A stretch of 64,000 nt of DNA, from positions 1,674,001 through 1,738,000 of the forward strand of contig NZ_CP046444.1 of the NCBI RefSeq assembly GCF_014083945.1. The letters run 5' to 3'. This document shows, in pieces, positions 1 to 12,064 of this stretch. The translations under genes were made by a program, and so were the position numbers. This DNA is from Granulicella sp. 5B5 (GTDB taxonomy: Bacteria > Acidobacteriota > Terriglobia > Terriglobales > Acidobacteriaceae). How positions within the stretch are numbered: position 1 is the first letter of the stretch; each line of letters begins with the position of its first letter. The notes under the pieces were generated by a model. The model was not told where the DNA came from. It saw only the letters and a program-made list of their open reading frames with translations, and did no database searches.

Positions 1-12
1 GCAGATAGAAAC

Positions 13-36
13 GAGGCCGCCTTTCGGGGCGGCCTC
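13..36. terminator. Rho-independent terminator hairpin
   Basis: Arms GAGGCCGCC (13-21) and GGCGGCCTC (28-36) form a perfect 9-bp stem with a 6-nt loop, followed on the + strand by a short T-rich run (41-47). It lies downstream of the minus-strand gene that ends at about position 63-77 and could also serve a + strand gene lying left of the window. Confidence 0.7.
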
Positions 37-62
37 TGCTGTTTTCCTGGTTGCCTTGAGAG

Positions 63-316
63 CTAGTGGAGTTGGGCTACGACCGACTGGTCGTTGGGGT
101 ACTCGTGTGCGCGGGCGAGCTCGGGACTGGCGGGGTCGCAGTTGCGCCAGGCATCGAGGAACTTGACGTACTCGGAGCGGGCGAGGTCATCTGCAACATG
201 TCGTGGCCTGCCATACCCATCTGTGCGCTCGCCGTGCCAACCAGGAGGGCTGCGCCCGCTGCCAGGGTGAGAAGTCTGCCTGCGAGACAAACGTGTAAAT
301 TTCGAGTGACTGTCAT
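63..316 (-). pseudogene. Small secreted protein gene, apparently frameshifted
   Basis: From an ATG at 316 one frame encodes a clear signal peptide (positive start, hydrophobic LLTLAAGAALLVG, cleavage near ASAQ) and then a low-complexity Ser/Thr/Pro tail ending at 77. From about 200 downward the neighbouring frame, ending at 63, instead reads ARSEYVKFLDAWRNCDPASP, with almost every third codon position G or C as expected for real coding DNA here. The simplest reading is one short exported protein whose frame is broken near 190-200 by a mutation, a sequencing error or an unusual frameshift. No family is recognised. It is divergent from the RND operon starting at 536. Confidence 0.45.
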
Positions 317-535
317 CTGGAGTGTCGACCTTCCGGCAAGCATACAGCGGTGGCTTGCGGCACCTGCGAAATATGCAGCGTAGAGGCTTAAGGATAGGAT
401 CGAAGAAGATGAGAGACCACACGGGGCGGATTCGCACAGACCGCCGCTAACCGCACAGGGACGTTCGAACCCGAATCTTAGCAGGTAGTTCGCGCGTCTC
501 ACTTCGTGAACGGCAATCAAACTTCCTGAGGCAAT

Positions 536-3500
536 ATGTGGATCGTACGGCTAGCGCTACGCCGCCCTTACACCTTCGTCGTGCTGTCGATGCTCATTGC
601 GATTCTGGGCATCGGGTCGGCGATTGAGACGCCGAAGGACATCTTTCCGTACATCGACATTCCTGTTGTCAGCATCGTCTGGACGTATTCGGGCCTGACG
701 CCGCAGGAGATGGACGGACGGATCGTGACGGTGTGTGAGCGCGCGCTGACGACCACCGTAAACGACATCGAGCATACGGAGAGCGAGAGCTACCAAGGCA
801 TCGCGGTGATCAAGGTTTACTTTCAGCCGGGCGTGAAGGTGGACCTGGCGGTGGCTCAGGTGACCTCGATTGTGCAGACGATTTTGCGTGTGCTGCCGCC
901 GGGGTCGTTCCCGCCGTTTGTGATCAAGTACGACGCGTCGTCGGTGCCGATTCTTCAGCTGGCGCTGAGCGGGAGAGGACTGAGCGAGGCCGATCTGTAT
1001 GACGATGGACTGCAGTTCGTGCGGCCTCGGCTGGCCAATGTGAAGGGCGCCAGCGTTCCGCTACCCTACGGCGGCAAAGTAAAGCAGGTGATGGTGGACA
1101 CCGACCCGCAGCTGCTGTTTGCACATCACCTTTCGGCGACCGACGTCTCGACGGCCATCTCGCAGCAGAGCCTGATTCTGCCGGCAGGCACGGCGCGCAT
1201 GGGAGACAGGGAGTACGTCGTGAAGACGAACTCCAGCCCGCTCGACCTGAACCAGCTGAACGATCTGCCGATCCGGGCGTCGAATGGTGCTGTCGTCTAT
1301 ATCAAGGATGTCGCGCAGGTGCACATGGGGTTCGCCGAACAGACGAACATTGTGCGCGAGAACGGACAACGCGCTGCTCTGCTGACGGTGCTGAAGAACG
1401 GCCAGACTTCGACACTGGATATCGTCTCGCAGACGAAGTCGATGATTCCGCGATTGACGGCTGGCCTGGGCACGCTGAAGATTACGCCACTGTTCGACCA
1501 GTCGATCTTTGTGCGCAGCTCGATTAACGAAGTGGTGCGCGAGGCGACGATCGCCGCATTGTTGACGGGTTTGATGATCCTGCTGTTTCTGGGGTCGTGG
1601 CGGTCGACGATCATCGTCTGTATCTCAATCCCCCTGTCGATTGCGACATCGCTGGTTATTTTGACGGCGATGGGCGAGAGCATCAACGTGATGACGCTGG
1701 GTGGGCTGGCGCTGGCGGTCGGCATCCTGGTGGACGATGCAACGGTGGAGATTGAGAACACGCACCGCAACATGGCGGAGAAGCTGCCGCTGACGCGCGC
1801 CATCCTTCACTCCGCTCAGCAAGTGGCGGCGCCGGCGTTTGTGTCGACGCTTTCGATCTGCATTGTGTTTGTGCCCGTGGTGCTGCTGACGGGCGCGGCG
1901 AAATATCTGTTTACGCCGCTGGCTGAGGCTGTAGCATTTGCAATGCTCGCGAGCTACTTCCTCTCGCGTACATTGCTGCCGACGATGATGCACTTCCTGT
2001 TGAGCAAGGAGATCCATCTGTATCAGGACCCGAAGGCCAGCGAGGAAGAAGAGCGACGGAGCTTCATCTGGCGCTGGCATGCGAAGTTCGACCGCCAGTT
2101 CGAACGGTTTCAGCACCAGTACACGCGGCTGCTGGAGTGGTGCCTGGGCAATGCGAAGACGACGCTGCTGCTGTTTGGCCTGCTGCTGCTAATCTCACTG
2201 CCGATGCTGTTGTTCATCGGCAAGGACTTCTTCCCGTATGTCGACTCCGGCCAGATGCGATTACATGTGGCGCCGCCGCAGGGGCTGCGGTTGGAGGACT
2301 CCGAACAATACTTTGCTGCGGTGGAGCGCGAGATACGCACGCAAATCCCCGCGGACCGCATTGATTTGATCCTCGACAACATTGGGTTGCCGAACAATGG
2401 CATCAACCTTGCCTTTGGTGGCGAGGCGACGATCTCGAACTCCGACGGCGATATTTTGATTGCACTGAAGCCGGGGCCGAAAGACACACAGATGTATATG
2501 CGGAAGCTGCGCGCCGATCTGCATGAGAAGTTTCCTGACGGCACGTTCTTCTTTACGCCGGCGAATATCACTAACCAGATTCTCGATTTTGGATTGACGG
2601 CGCCGATCGACCTGCAGGTGATTGGCCGGCCCGCGCCGGGTGGCAAGACGAACTACCAGCTCGCAGAGGAACTCGAGAAGCAGGTCGCGGCGATACCCGG
2701 CGCGGTGGATGTGCACATTCATCAGCAGGTGTCGTACCCGACGCTGGATGTGAACGTGGACCGCACGAAGGCGCGGCAGATTGGATTGACGCAGCAGGAT
2801 GTGGCGCAGTCGACGCTGATCTCGCTAACGGGAACGGGACAGACCGCGCCGAATGAGTGGCTGAATCCAGCAACAGGTGTGAATTATCAGATCGTGACAC
2901 AGACGCCGATCTATCGCATTGACAGTCCCGAGGAGCTGGCGCAGACGCCCGTGACGACAGCTGCCGGCAACGCGTCGCAACAGCTCGGGAACCTGGCAAG
3001 CTTCAAGCGTGATGTTTCGCCGATCATCTCCGACCACTACAACATTCAGCCGGTGTATGACGTGGAGGCCAATGTCGATCAGCGCGATCTTGGCGGAGTC
3101 TCCGCAGAGATCCAGAAGATTATGGACCGTACGACGCCGACTCTGCCGAAGACCACGCAACTGCAGCTGCGCGGCGAGGTGAAGACGATGAATGATTCGT
3201 TCCTGCGGCTCGGGATCGGCATCGTGTTCGCCATTGGGCTGGTGTATCTTCTGATGGCGGTGAACTTCCAGAGCTGGCTCGACCCGCTGATTATTCTGAT
3301 GGCGATTCCGTGCGCGTTCTGCGGCATTCTTTGGATGCTGTATGTGACGCAGACGACGTTCAGCGTGCCGTCGCTGATGGGTGCGATTATGACGATCGGC
3401 GTGGCGACGGCGAACTCTATCCTGATGGTGGTGTTTGCGAATGATGAACGGCTCGCGGGGCGTGACCGTGTGCAGGCGGCGTTGAATGCCGGGCACACAC

Positions 3501-3778
3501 GACTGCGGCCAGTAATTATGACGGCGCTGGCGATGATCCTTGGCATGCTGCCGATGGCGCTGGCGTTTGGTGAAGGCGGCGAACAGAATGCGCCGCTGGG
3601 CCGCGCCGTGATCGGCGGACTTCTGTTTGCCACCGTGGGCACACTGTTCCTGGTGCCGACGATCTACTCACTGCTGCGGAAGGAGACGCCGATCGACTAC
3701 TCGAAGGAGATCGACGAAGAGGAGCACGAGGGCGATCCCAAGTGGCACCATAACAACCCTGAGCCGGAAGCGAATTAG
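536..3778 (+). CDS. RND multidrug efflux permease (AcrB/HAE superfamily)
   Basis: A 1080-aa inner-membrane proton/drug antiporter. The N-terminal helix opens MWIVRLALRRPYTFVVLSML, followed by the first large periplasmic loop, TM2-6 with the proton-relay pair D400-D401 in GILVDDATVEIEN, a second periplasmic loop (about 560-860) and TM7-12. The position matching AcrB Lys940 is Ala959 (VATANSIL in place of SAKNAIL), so proton coupling must differ from AcrB. A GAGG ribosome-binding site precedes the ATG. It is the first gene of a permease-adaptor-channel operon and ends 9 nt before the adaptor gene. The substrate is unknown. It resembles the permease at 55111, which makes the two paralogues. Confidence 0.93.
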   Translation: MWIVRLALRRPYTFVVLSMLIAILGIGSAIETPKDIFPYIDIPVVSIVWTYSGLTPQEMDGRIVTVCERALTTTVNDIEHTESESYQGIAVIKVYFQPGVKVDLAVAQVTSIVQTILRVLPPGSFPPFVIKYDASSVPILQLALSGRGLSEADLYDDGLQFVRPRLANVKGASVPLPYGGKVKQVMVDTDPQLLFAHHLSATDVSTAISQQSLILPAGTARMGDREYVVKTNSSPLDLNQLNDLPIRASNGAVVYIKDVAQVHMGFAEQTNIVRENGQRAALLTVLKNGQTSTLDIVSQTKSMIPRLTAGLGTLKITPLFDQSIFVRSSINEVVREATIAALLTGLMILLFLGSWRSTIIVCISIPLSIATSLVILTAMGESINVMTLGGLALAVGILVDDATVEIENTHRNMAEKLPLTRAILHSAQQVAAPAFVSTLSICIVFVPVVLLTGAAKYLFTPLAEAVAFAMLASYFLSRTLLPTMMHFLLSKEIHLYQDPKASEEEERRSFIWRWHAKFDRQFERFQHQYTRLLEWCLGNAKTTLLLFGLLLLISLPMLLFIGKDFFPYVDSGQMRLHVAPPQGLRLEDSEQYFAAVEREIRTQIPADRIDLILDNIGLPNNGINLAFGGEATISNSDGDILIALKPGPKDTQMYMRKLRADLHEKFPDGTFFFTPANITNQILDFGLTAPIDLQVIGRPAPGGKTNYQLAEELEKQVAAIPGAVDVHIHQQVSYPTLDVNVDRTKARQIGLTQQDVAQSTLISLTGTGQTAPNEWLNPATGVNYQIVTQTPIYRIDSPEELAQTPVTTAAGNASQQLGNLASFKRDVSPIISDHYNIQPVYDVEANVDQRDLGGVSAEIQKIMDRTTPTLPKTTQLQLRGEVKTMNDSFLRLGIGIVFAIGLVYLLMAVNFQSWLDPLIILMAIPCAFCGILWMLYVTQTTFSVPSLMGAIMTIGVATANSILMVVFANDERLAGRDRVQAALNAGHTRLRPVIMTALAMILGMLPMALAFGEGGEQNAPLGRAVIGGLLFATVGTLFLVPTIYSLLRKETPIDYSKEIDEEEHEGDPKWHHNNPEPEAN

Positions 3779-3787
3779 GACGGAGAT

Positions 3788-5152
3788 ATGGCCGACGCAC
3801 CGATACAACACGAGAACCAGCACCCGACCAACCCGCGGAAGATGCGGCTGTTTCTGCTCTGCTTTGCCGTGCTGTTTACCGTGGTTTTGCTGGCAGGGTG
3901 GGTGCCACGGCACCTGCGCGATGAGCAAACGGAGAAGCTCGCTGACCAGGAACGAAACAGCAAACCGCTTGTCGAGACCGAGACGATAACGCCATCTGCG
4001 AATAATGAGCAGGGGCTTAGCGTTCCGGGAACGACGATCCCCGACAATGTTGCGTACGTGTATGCTCGCTCTAACGGCTACCTGAAGCACTACTATGTGG
4101 ACATTGGGCAGCATGTGAAGCAGGGACAACTGCTGGCCACCGTCGATGCACCGGACCTCGATGCACAGGTGTCGCAGGCACGCGAGCAGGTAGCACAGGC
4201 GGAACAGCAACTCACACAACAGCAGTCGCAACTGAAGCTGGCGACGGTAACAGTGCAACGCTATCGCGTGCTGGTGGCGAAGGGTGTCTTTTCGCGCCAG
4301 GACGGCGATACGCAGGAGGCGAATTATTCTTCGCAGGTGGCGAATGTTGCAGCGGCGCAGCGCAACGTCGATGCGTTCAAGGCGAACCTGAGCCGCGAGG
4401 TTTCGCTGCAGTCGTATGAACAGGTACGCTCGCCGTTTGATGGCGTCATCACGCAACGGAACGTCGATACTGGAGCGCTCATCTCAGCGAGTGGGTCGAG
4501 TTCGGGAGCGTTGAACGGACCGCCGCCACAGGGACAGATCTCCAGCAGCGGCGGTACGGCGCAGGCCGGCTCCGCGAACAATGCCGGTTCCTCTGGCAGC
4601 ACGAGCACATCGGCCACTTCGGCGCAGTCGCCGGGACAGGGTGGGCCTTTGTTTGCGGTGTCTCAGGTGAAGAAGCTGCGTATTCTCGTCTCTGTGCCTG
4701 AGAGCTATGCCAAGGCGGTGCATGTTGGTGAGCAGGCTCCGGTGGCGTTTCAAGAGCTGCCAGGTGCTGACCTGCAGGCAACGGTGACACGCACGGCAGA
4801 TTCGATCGATCCGAACACGCGCACGCTTCTGACAGAACTGGAGATCGACAACAGTGGAGGCAAGCTGATTGCAGGGATGTATGCGACGGTGAGCTTTCCG
4901 CCATTGAAAGGCGCTGCTGCGCCGCTTACGGTGAGTGATGATGCGATTGCTATTCGGCACGACCAAACCGTGGTCGCAACGGTTGCGAACAATAAGGTGC
5001 ATTACGTGCCGATCAGCATTGGACGCGACTATGGGAATGTCTCCGAGGTGTTGACCGGGTTGAAGGCGGGTGATGTGGTTGTGACGCAGGTCAATGACGA
5101 TGTGGTGGAAGGAGCAGAGGTGCGCCTTGCGCCGAGGCGTAAGAACCCATGA
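3788..5152 (+). CDS. RND efflux periplasmic adaptor (HlyD/MFP family)
   Basis: A 454-aa membrane-fusion protein that would connect the permease at 536 to the channel at 5149. It has an N-terminal membrane anchor (LFLLCFAVLFTVVLLAGW, about 20-37), a lipoyl half-motif (YLKHYYVDIGQHVKQGQLLA), an alpha-hairpin rich in Gln and Ala (about 120-190), the second lipoyl half (RSPFDGVITQRNVDTGALIS) and a beta-barrel/membrane-proximal domain. A Gly/Ser/Ala/Pro-rich insertion of about 50 residues (about 235-285) interrupts the lipoyl-to-barrel transition and is absent from the paralogue at 58284. The stop overlaps the next start as ATGA, which implies translational coupling. Confidence 0.92.
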   Translation: MADAPIQHENQHPTNPRKMRLFLLCFAVLFTVVLLAGWVPRHLRDEQTEKLADQERNSKPLVETETITPSANNEQGLSVPGTTIPDNVAYVYARSNGYLKHYYVDIGQHVKQGQLLATVDAPDLDAQVSQAREQVAQAEQQLTQQQSQLKLATVTVQRYRVLVAKGVFSRQDGDTQEANYSSQVANVAAAQRNVDAFKANLSREVSLQSYEQVRSPFDGVITQRNVDTGALISASGSSSGALNGPPPQGQISSSGGTAQAGSANNAGSSGSTSTSATSAQSPGQGGPLFAVSQVKKLRILVSVPESYAKAVHVGEQAPVAFQELPGADLQATVTRTADSIDPNTRTLLTELEIDNSGGKLIAGMYATVSFPPLKGAAAPLTVSDDAIAIRHDQTVVATVANNKVHYVPISIGRDYGNVSEVLTGLKAGDVVVTQVNDDVVEGAEVRLAPRRKNP

Positions 5153-7188
5153 GGACCGCACACACACTTTCGGTCGAACTTGCGCTGACGGCATTGCTGA
5201 CGGCTGTGGCCTGCGCGCAGTCGGCGCCAAAGCCGGCGGCTGCGCCGGAGGTGCCAGGACTTGCGGGGCAAGTGGCTCCGCCAAACGCGCCTGCGCCGCA
5301 GCTACGGCATGCAGAAGATACAAACTCGCTACCGCTGCGTGAAGCGGTGAGTGGTCTTACACCTGCGTTTCTGCATTTTGCGGGGCCATACCATGCAGCA
5401 ACGGTGCCACAGCTTTTTCCTGGAGACGCGACGCGGCTGAAGGGGTTGGTGCGTGACGGCAAGCTCTATCTCTCGCTCGAGGATGCGATCGATCTTGCAC
5501 TCGAAAACAATCTGGATGTAGAGACCGCGCGCTATAACCTTGTGCTTGCGCAGACAGACACAGTGCGTGCTGCAGGTGGGGGCAATGTTCGTGGCCTCGA
5601 CTACAGTGTGCAACTGCCGCCCAACGGTGTCGGCGGACCGGGTTCGCCACTGCTGACAGCGGATACGACGAACACCAATCCAACTGCGCCTGCGGTGACA
5701 GACCTTACGAGCCTCAACTCGACTACGCAGCAGACGCAGTCGCTTTCAGAGTCGAGCACGGGATTCGCTTACTCGACAGGGCCAAACGTTCCACTGTTCG
5801 ATCCACAGATCATCGCGGATGCGGGCTATCTGCGACGGTCGGATGCGGTGCTGCTGGGCGGGTCTACGAGTGGCGGCGTCAACGTCTCTTTTCCTCAAGC
5901 CCTGGACTTCACAACGTTCAACGCGTCGTATCTGCAAGGGTTTTCTACGGGTGCGCAGCTTGAGGCCATTGTGAACAACGCGGCACAGGTGAGCTACGCG
6001 AATGGGTCACAACTGAACCCGTTCCACAGTCCGAGCACGTCTGTCACGCTGACACAACCGCTTCTGCGAGGCTTCGGACGCGGCGTGAACCTGCGCTATC
6101 TGCGTATTGCGAGCACGGACAAGAAGATCTCGCGGCTGGTGTTCGAGCAACAGGTCATGGACACCATCTATGGAACGTCGCGACTGTACTTCGATCTTGT
6201 TTCGCTGGGAGAGAATGTGCGCGTGAAGCAGGAGTCGCTGCGAGCCGCCACCAAGCTGCGTGAGGACGACGAGAACCAGGAGCAGCAAGGCACGCTCGCT
6301 CCGATTGAGCTAACCAGAGCGCGGGCGTTGGAGAGTGCCGGACGCTTCGATCTTATCCAGGCGCAGGGACTGTACCGGCAGCAGGAGATCATTCTGCGCA
6401 ACCAGTTGCTGCGCGAGGCTTCGCCGGTGTTTGAGGCGGAGCTTGGCAGCTTTACCGAGATTGTTCCGACGGATTCGATTACTGTGCCGCAGGCGCTGGA
6501 TACGCTGGATGTGCCGTCGCTTGTGCAACAGGCTTTAGCGCGCAGGCCAGACCTAGCGCAGGCGCAATTGCAGGTTGAGACTGGCAAGATCAACGCAGAG
6601 GCGAGCCGGAACAACGCGCGCCCGCAACTGAATTTGTACGGCAATGTAGAGACGCGTGGCTCGGCAGAGCAGCCTTTTGAGACGCTTGGTTCCGCCGGCA
6701 CCGGTATCCCCGTTACGCCGCAGGAGCTGGGATTCGGTGGCGCGAAGGTGTCGACGGTGTATCAGGCAGGGCTACAGTTGAATCTGCCAGTCCGCAACCG
6801 GGTTGCCGAGAGTGACGCGGCACGTGATGCCGTCCAACTGCGCCAAGTGCAGGCCCGGACGGAGAAGCTGGCCGCGAACGTACGTCAGGATGTGGAGACT
6901 GCGGTTGTGGCGCTACAAACGGCGCAGGCCGCCTATACGGCTGCCGAAGAGAGCCTTAATTTTCAGTCGCAGTTGTTGGATGCCGAGCGTGACAAGCTGA
7001 CGGTCGGGCAGTCGACAGAGGAGGCCGTGCTGCAGAACGAGGCTTACGTGGCGCAGGCAAAGTCGACGGAGATCGCCGCGCGGTCCAACTGGATCAAGGC
7101 GCGCATTCAGCTTGATTATGCGCTTGGAGATCTACTGGAGAAGAACCACGTTGAACTGGATGACGCGATCAAAGGGACGCTCCCGTAG
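5149..7188 (+). CDS. TolC-type outer-membrane efflux channel
   Basis: A 679-aa outer-membrane factor, third gene of the RND operon. It has a signal peptide ending near ACAQS and then two OEP repeats with long amphipathic helices: LEDAIDLALENNLDVETARY at about 114 and a second repeat from about 465 (LVQQALARRPDLAQAQLQVE). It is about 200 residues longer than TolC. The extra length is a Ser/Thr/Gly-rich stretch (about 145-300) within the first repeat, where a surface-exposed loop is expected. Its ATG overlaps the adaptor stop by 4 nt. A strong hairpin terminator follows at 7213. Confidence 0.9.
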   Translation: MRTAHTLSVELALTALLTAVACAQSAPKPAAAPEVPGLAGQVAPPNAPAPQLRHAEDTNSLPLREAVSGLTPAFLHFAGPYHAATVPQLFPGDATRLKGLVRDGKLYLSLEDAIDLALENNLDVETARYNLVLAQTDTVRAAGGGNVRGLDYSVQLPPNGVGGPGSPLLTADTTNTNPTAPAVTDLTSLNSTTQQTQSLSESSTGFAYSTGPNVPLFDPQIIADAGYLRRSDAVLLGGSTSGGVNVSFPQALDFTTFNASYLQGFSTGAQLEAIVNNAAQVSYANGSQLNPFHSPSTSVTLTQPLLRGFGRGVNLRYLRIASTDKKISRLVFEQQVMDTIYGTSRLYFDLVSLGENVRVKQESLRAATKLREDDENQEQQGTLAPIELTRARALESAGRFDLIQAQGLYRQQEIILRNQLLREASPVFEAELGSFTEIVPTDSITVPQALDTLDVPSLVQQALARRPDLAQAQLQVETGKINAEASRNNARPQLNLYGNVETRGSAEQPFETLGSAGTGIPVTPQELGFGGAKVSTVYQAGLQLNLPVRNRVAESDAARDAVQLRQVQARTEKLAANVRQDVETAVVALQTAQAAYTAAEESLNFQSQLLDAERDKLTVGQSTEEAVLQNEAYVAQAKSTEIAARSNWIKARIQLDYALGDLLEKNHVELDDAIKGTLP

Positions 7189-7212
7189 ATTGGGCGCACA
7201 TGGAGACACGAC

Positions 7213-7238
7213 AAAGGCCCTCCTGACGGAGGGCCTTT
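7213..7238. terminator. Bidirectional rho-independent terminator
   Basis: Arms AAAGGCCCTCC (7213-7223) and GGAGGGCCTTT (7228-7238) make an 11-bp stem with a TGAC loop. The A and T ends give U-tracts in both directions. It separates the convergent RND operon (+) and typA (-). Confidence 0.85.
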
Positions 7239-7258
7239 GCTGATGCGTGAAACGCCTG

Positions 7259-9088
<1,830 letters not shown>

Positions 9089-9421
9089 AGCGGAGGGGGT
9101 GTCCTATCTAAATCCTGAGATTCGGCTAAAAATGCCATGCCTAGGTTCGGTTTAATTATGTCGCGCGGGAGACTGCCCGACGCACGCGGATGCGTGCCGG
9201 CCTTCGCGATACGAAAATTGGCGAAGTGCGCGTCTCCACTATTCTACAGGAGTGGGCTGACTCGCGCGCCAGTTCAGTGTGTTGGGCCGGGGCGCGTTAC
9301 TGCTGGGTTACGGATTTGGGCAGCGCTTGCTGCAAGGACGTGCTGCACACCTTCGCCAGCGCAGCACAATCTGTATAGGTACAGGCGCGCGTCCGGGAGC
9401 GATACCCTATACTTTAGTTTC
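9089..9421. promoter_or_regulatory. Divergent intergenic region with a possible leaderless promoter
   Basis: There is no gene between typA and the ATP-grasp gene. A -10-like TATACT at 9408-9413 ends only 8 nt before the ATG at 9422, and no Shine-Dalgarno sequence precedes that ATG, so leaderless translation is possible. I see no convincing -35 box. An in-frame extension upstream to 9137 is open but does not look like protein. Confidence 0.3.
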
Positions 9422-10927
9422 ATGGAAAATCGCTCGCCCGAAGCCCGCCCTGGCCCAACAGAGCTCGCAGCCCTGCAAGAGTATGCGCTGGATCACGCCT
9501 ATGACGAGATGTTTCAAGGCCCAGGCTCGCTTCATGAACACTACGGACCGCTGCTGAACCACTTCGCCGCGCTGCCGCCAGATGAGCTGCAGCGCCGCAA
9601 GCAGGCTGCCGATCTTAGCTTCCTTAACCAGGGCATCACCTTTACGGTCTATGGCCGCGAAGAGGGTACGGAAAAGATCTTTCCATACGATCTGCTGCCG
9701 CGCATCATCACCGCTGCGGAGTGGGAGCGGGTGGAGCGCGGGCTGACCCAGCGCATTACGGCGCTGAACCTGTTTCTCAAGGACATCTACAACGACGGCC
9801 GCATTCTGAAAGACGGCATTGTGCCACGCGAGCTGGTCTATAGCTGTCCGCAGTTCCGCCGCCAGATGTGCGGGCTCGAGGTGCCGCGTAACGTCTATGT
9901 CGCCGTGTGCGGCACGGACCTGATCCGGCTGGAGAATGGCGACTTTGTGGTGCTGGAAGATAATCTGCGGGTACCCTCCGGTGTGAGCTATATGCTCACC
10001 AACCGGCGGGTGATGAAGCGTATCTTCCCGCAACTGTTCCGCAACTACAATGTGCGGCCGATTGAGCAGTACACCCAACTGCTGCTGGGCACGCTGCGCT
10101 CGCTGGCGCCGGAAGGCCGACCGGAGCCGAACATTGTGCTGCTCTCGCCGGGCGTCTTCAACTCGGCGTATTTTGAGCACGCTTATCTTGCGCGCCAGAT
10201 GGGTATCGAACTCGTCGAAGGCCGCGACCTGGTGGTGCACGACAACATCTGCTATATGCGTACGACAAGCGGACTGCGCCGCGTGGACGTGATCTACCGC
10301 CGTGTCGACGACGACTTCATTGATCCACTTGCCTTCCGGCCGGATTCAATCCTCGGAGTGGCGGGACTGTTCAACGCGTACCGCGCGGGGAACGTAACAC
10401 TCGCAAACGCCTTCGGCACCGGCGTTGCAGACGACAAGGCGCTTTATGCTTTTGTGCCGAGCATCATCAAGTACTACCTCGGCGAAGACCCGATTTTGCA
10501 TAACGTGAAGACGTTCCTGTGTTCCATCGAGAAGGAGCGGAATTACGTGCTCGCGAACCTGGACAAACTTGTCGTCAAAGCCGTCGGCGAGTCCGGTGGC
10601 TATGGAATGTTGATTGGCACGCAGGCATCCACCAAGGAGCGCGAGGTGTTCGCCGAAAAGATTCGCGCCAACCCGCGCAACTACATTGCACAGCCGACGA
10701 TCAGCTTCTCACGCGCGCCATGCCTGATTGGAGACGCGCTTGAGCCGCGGCACGTCGACCTGCGGCCCTATGTGCTATATGGCGATAAGGTAACAATCGT
10801 CCCAGGTGGCCTGACGCGCGTTGCGCTGAAGCGCGGCTCGCTGGTTGTGAACAGTTCGCAAGGCGGCGGCAGCAAGGACACCTGGGTGCTGGCCGAACAA
10901 CAACGGGAGGAAGCCCCTGAAGCTTAG
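9422..10927 (+). CDS. Circularly permuted ATP-grasp protein (type 2)
   Basis: A 501-aa protein of the circularly permuted ATP-grasp family (former DUF404/DUF407). Recognisable blocks include the N-terminal [16 protein letters not shown], the [17 protein letters not shown] segment, [18 protein letters not shown] (metal/nucleotide loop), [18 protein letters not shown] and the C-terminal [14 protein letters not shown] glycine-rich loop. The family is predicted to make amide bonds on peptide substrates and is usually linked to alpha-E and transglutaminase genes, as here (12065 and 13124). The ATG at 9422 fits the family N-terminus. The stop lies within the first codons of the next gene, so translation is probably coupled. 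Confidence 0.9.
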   Translation: MENRSPEARPGPTELAALQEYALDHAYDEMFQGPGSLHEHYGPLLNHFAALPPDELQRRKQAADLSFLNQGITFTVYGREEGTEKIFPYDLLPRIITAAEWERVERGLTQRITALNLFLKDIYNDGRILKDGIVPRELVYSCPQFRRQMCGLEVPRNVYVAVCGTDLIRLENGDFVVLEDNLRVPSGVSYMLTNRRVMKRIFPQLFRNYNVRPIEQYTQLLLGTLRSLAPEGRPEPNIVLLSPGVFNSAYFEHAYLARQMGIELVEGRDLVVHDNICYMRTTSGLRRVDVIYRRVDDDFIDPLAFRPDSILGVAGLFNAYRAGNVTLANAFGTGVADDKALYAFVPSIIKYYLGEDPILHNVKTFLCSIEKERNYVLANLDKLVVKAVGESGGYGMLIGTQASTKEREVFAEKIRANPRNYIAQPTISFSRAPCLIGDALEPRHVDLRPYVLYGDKVTIVPGGLTRVALKRGSLVVNSSQGGGSKDTWVLAEQQREEAPEA

Positions 10928-12023
10928 TCGCCGCATCTTTTGTTCCTTGGTCTGCGCGCTCACGTTTGGAACGCTTGTGAGTGCGGCATGTGCTCAGCGC
11001 CTTGTGCTGATCGATCAAGATGGGTCAGGGCCGGGCGGCTCGAACCAGATGTCGATGATGGTCCTGTTGCAGTCGCCTGAGGTACGGGTGCTCGGCATCA
11101 CGATGGTCAGCGGCAACGCGTGGGAGCCGGAAGAGGTCGAGCATACGCTGCGCATGCTCGAGCTTATCCACCGCACGGATGTTCCTGTCGTGCCGGGCTC
11201 GGTCTTTCCCCTGCTGCGGACGGAGCAGGAGACGAACCTTGAGAAGCCGATCGTAGGAACATTTCCCTGGTATGGTGCATGGGGAGACCTTGCCGCGCAT
11301 ACCAGCACACAGCAGTATCATGGCCCGTTCGTTGTGCCGCCCCTTGCTGAGGGAGAACCAACAACCAAGCCGCTAGACGAAGACGCTGCGCACTTCCTGA
11401 TCCGCCAAGTGCATGCGCATCCGCATCAGGTGACGATCTACGCGGCCGGGCCGCTGACGAACATAGCGCTCGCGCTTTCTATCGATCCGCACTTCGCGGA
11501 GCTGACGCAAGGCATCGTCATCATGGGTGGCAGTCTGGCACCGGTGACTGATGATCCCGAGTTCGCCACGCATCCGCGCCATGAGTTCAACTTCTGGTTC
11601 GACCCAGAGGCCGCGCACATCACCTTTCGCGCGAAGTGGCCACGTATTGATCTGACCACTGTGGACATCAGCGTGAAGACGCGCTTCAGCGAGGCCATGT
11701 ACAACGAGATCAAGAGCTCGCCTGCACCCGCCGCGCAGTACATTGCAAAGTACACGCACGAGTTCTACTACCTGTGGGATGAACTCGAGGCCGCTGCGCT
11801 GCTTGATCCGAAGATCATCACCAAAGAACGCATGTTCTATGTCGATGTAGACACGACACACGGGCCCAACTATGGCGACACGCTCACGTGGACTGAAGCC
11901 AACAAGCCGCAGCGCGAACTCACGCCGGTGCATGTGCAGGAAGACCTGGATACGGCGCGGTTCTACAAGTTGTTTATCCGACTGATGAAGTCCGAACCGA
12001 TTGCAACGGAACGTGTACAGTGA
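10917..12023 (+). CDS. Secreted nucleoside hydrolase-like protein
   Basis: A protein of about 368 aa similar to inosine/uridine-preferring nucleoside hydrolases (IUNH fold). The best start appears to be CTG at 10917: GGGAGGA lies 5-6 nt upstream and the product begins with a proper signal peptide ([18 protein letters not shown], cleavage near CAQ). A TTG at 10947 is the alternative but has no ribosome-binding site. Family features are [14 protein letters not shown], the [13 protein letters not shown] core helix and [11 protein letters not shown]. The calcium-binding DxDxGxDD motif is altered to [12 protein letters not shown], so catalysis is uncertain. It sits between the ATP-grasp and alpha-E genes, and its stop overlaps a downstream GTGA. 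Confidence 0.8.
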   Translation: MKLSRRIFCSLVCALTFGTLVSAACAQRLVLIDQDGSGPGGSNQMSMMVLLQSPEVRVLGITMVSGNAWEPEEVEHTLRMLELIHRTDVPVVPGSVFPLLRTEQETNLEKPIVGTFPWYGAWGDLAAHTSTQQYHGPFVVPPLAEGEPTTKPLDEDAAHFLIRQVHAHPHQVTIYAAGPLTNIALALSIDPHFAELTQGIVIMGGSLAPVTDDPEFATHPRHEFNFWFDPEAAHITFRAKWPRIDLTTVDISVKTRFSEAMYNEIKSSPAPAAQYIAKYTHEFYYLWDELEAAALLDPKIITKERMFYVDVDTTHGPNYGDTLTWTEANKPQRELTPVHVQEDLDTARFYKLFIRLMKSEPIATERVQ

Positions 12024-12064
12024 ATGCACAGCCATTAGCATTTAGGCCGAAAGGAGCCGACTCT

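Noticed and set aside
9137-9421. N-terminal extension of the ATP-grasp protein
   Set aside because: Open in frame but with no family similarity; the family N-terminus begins at 9422.
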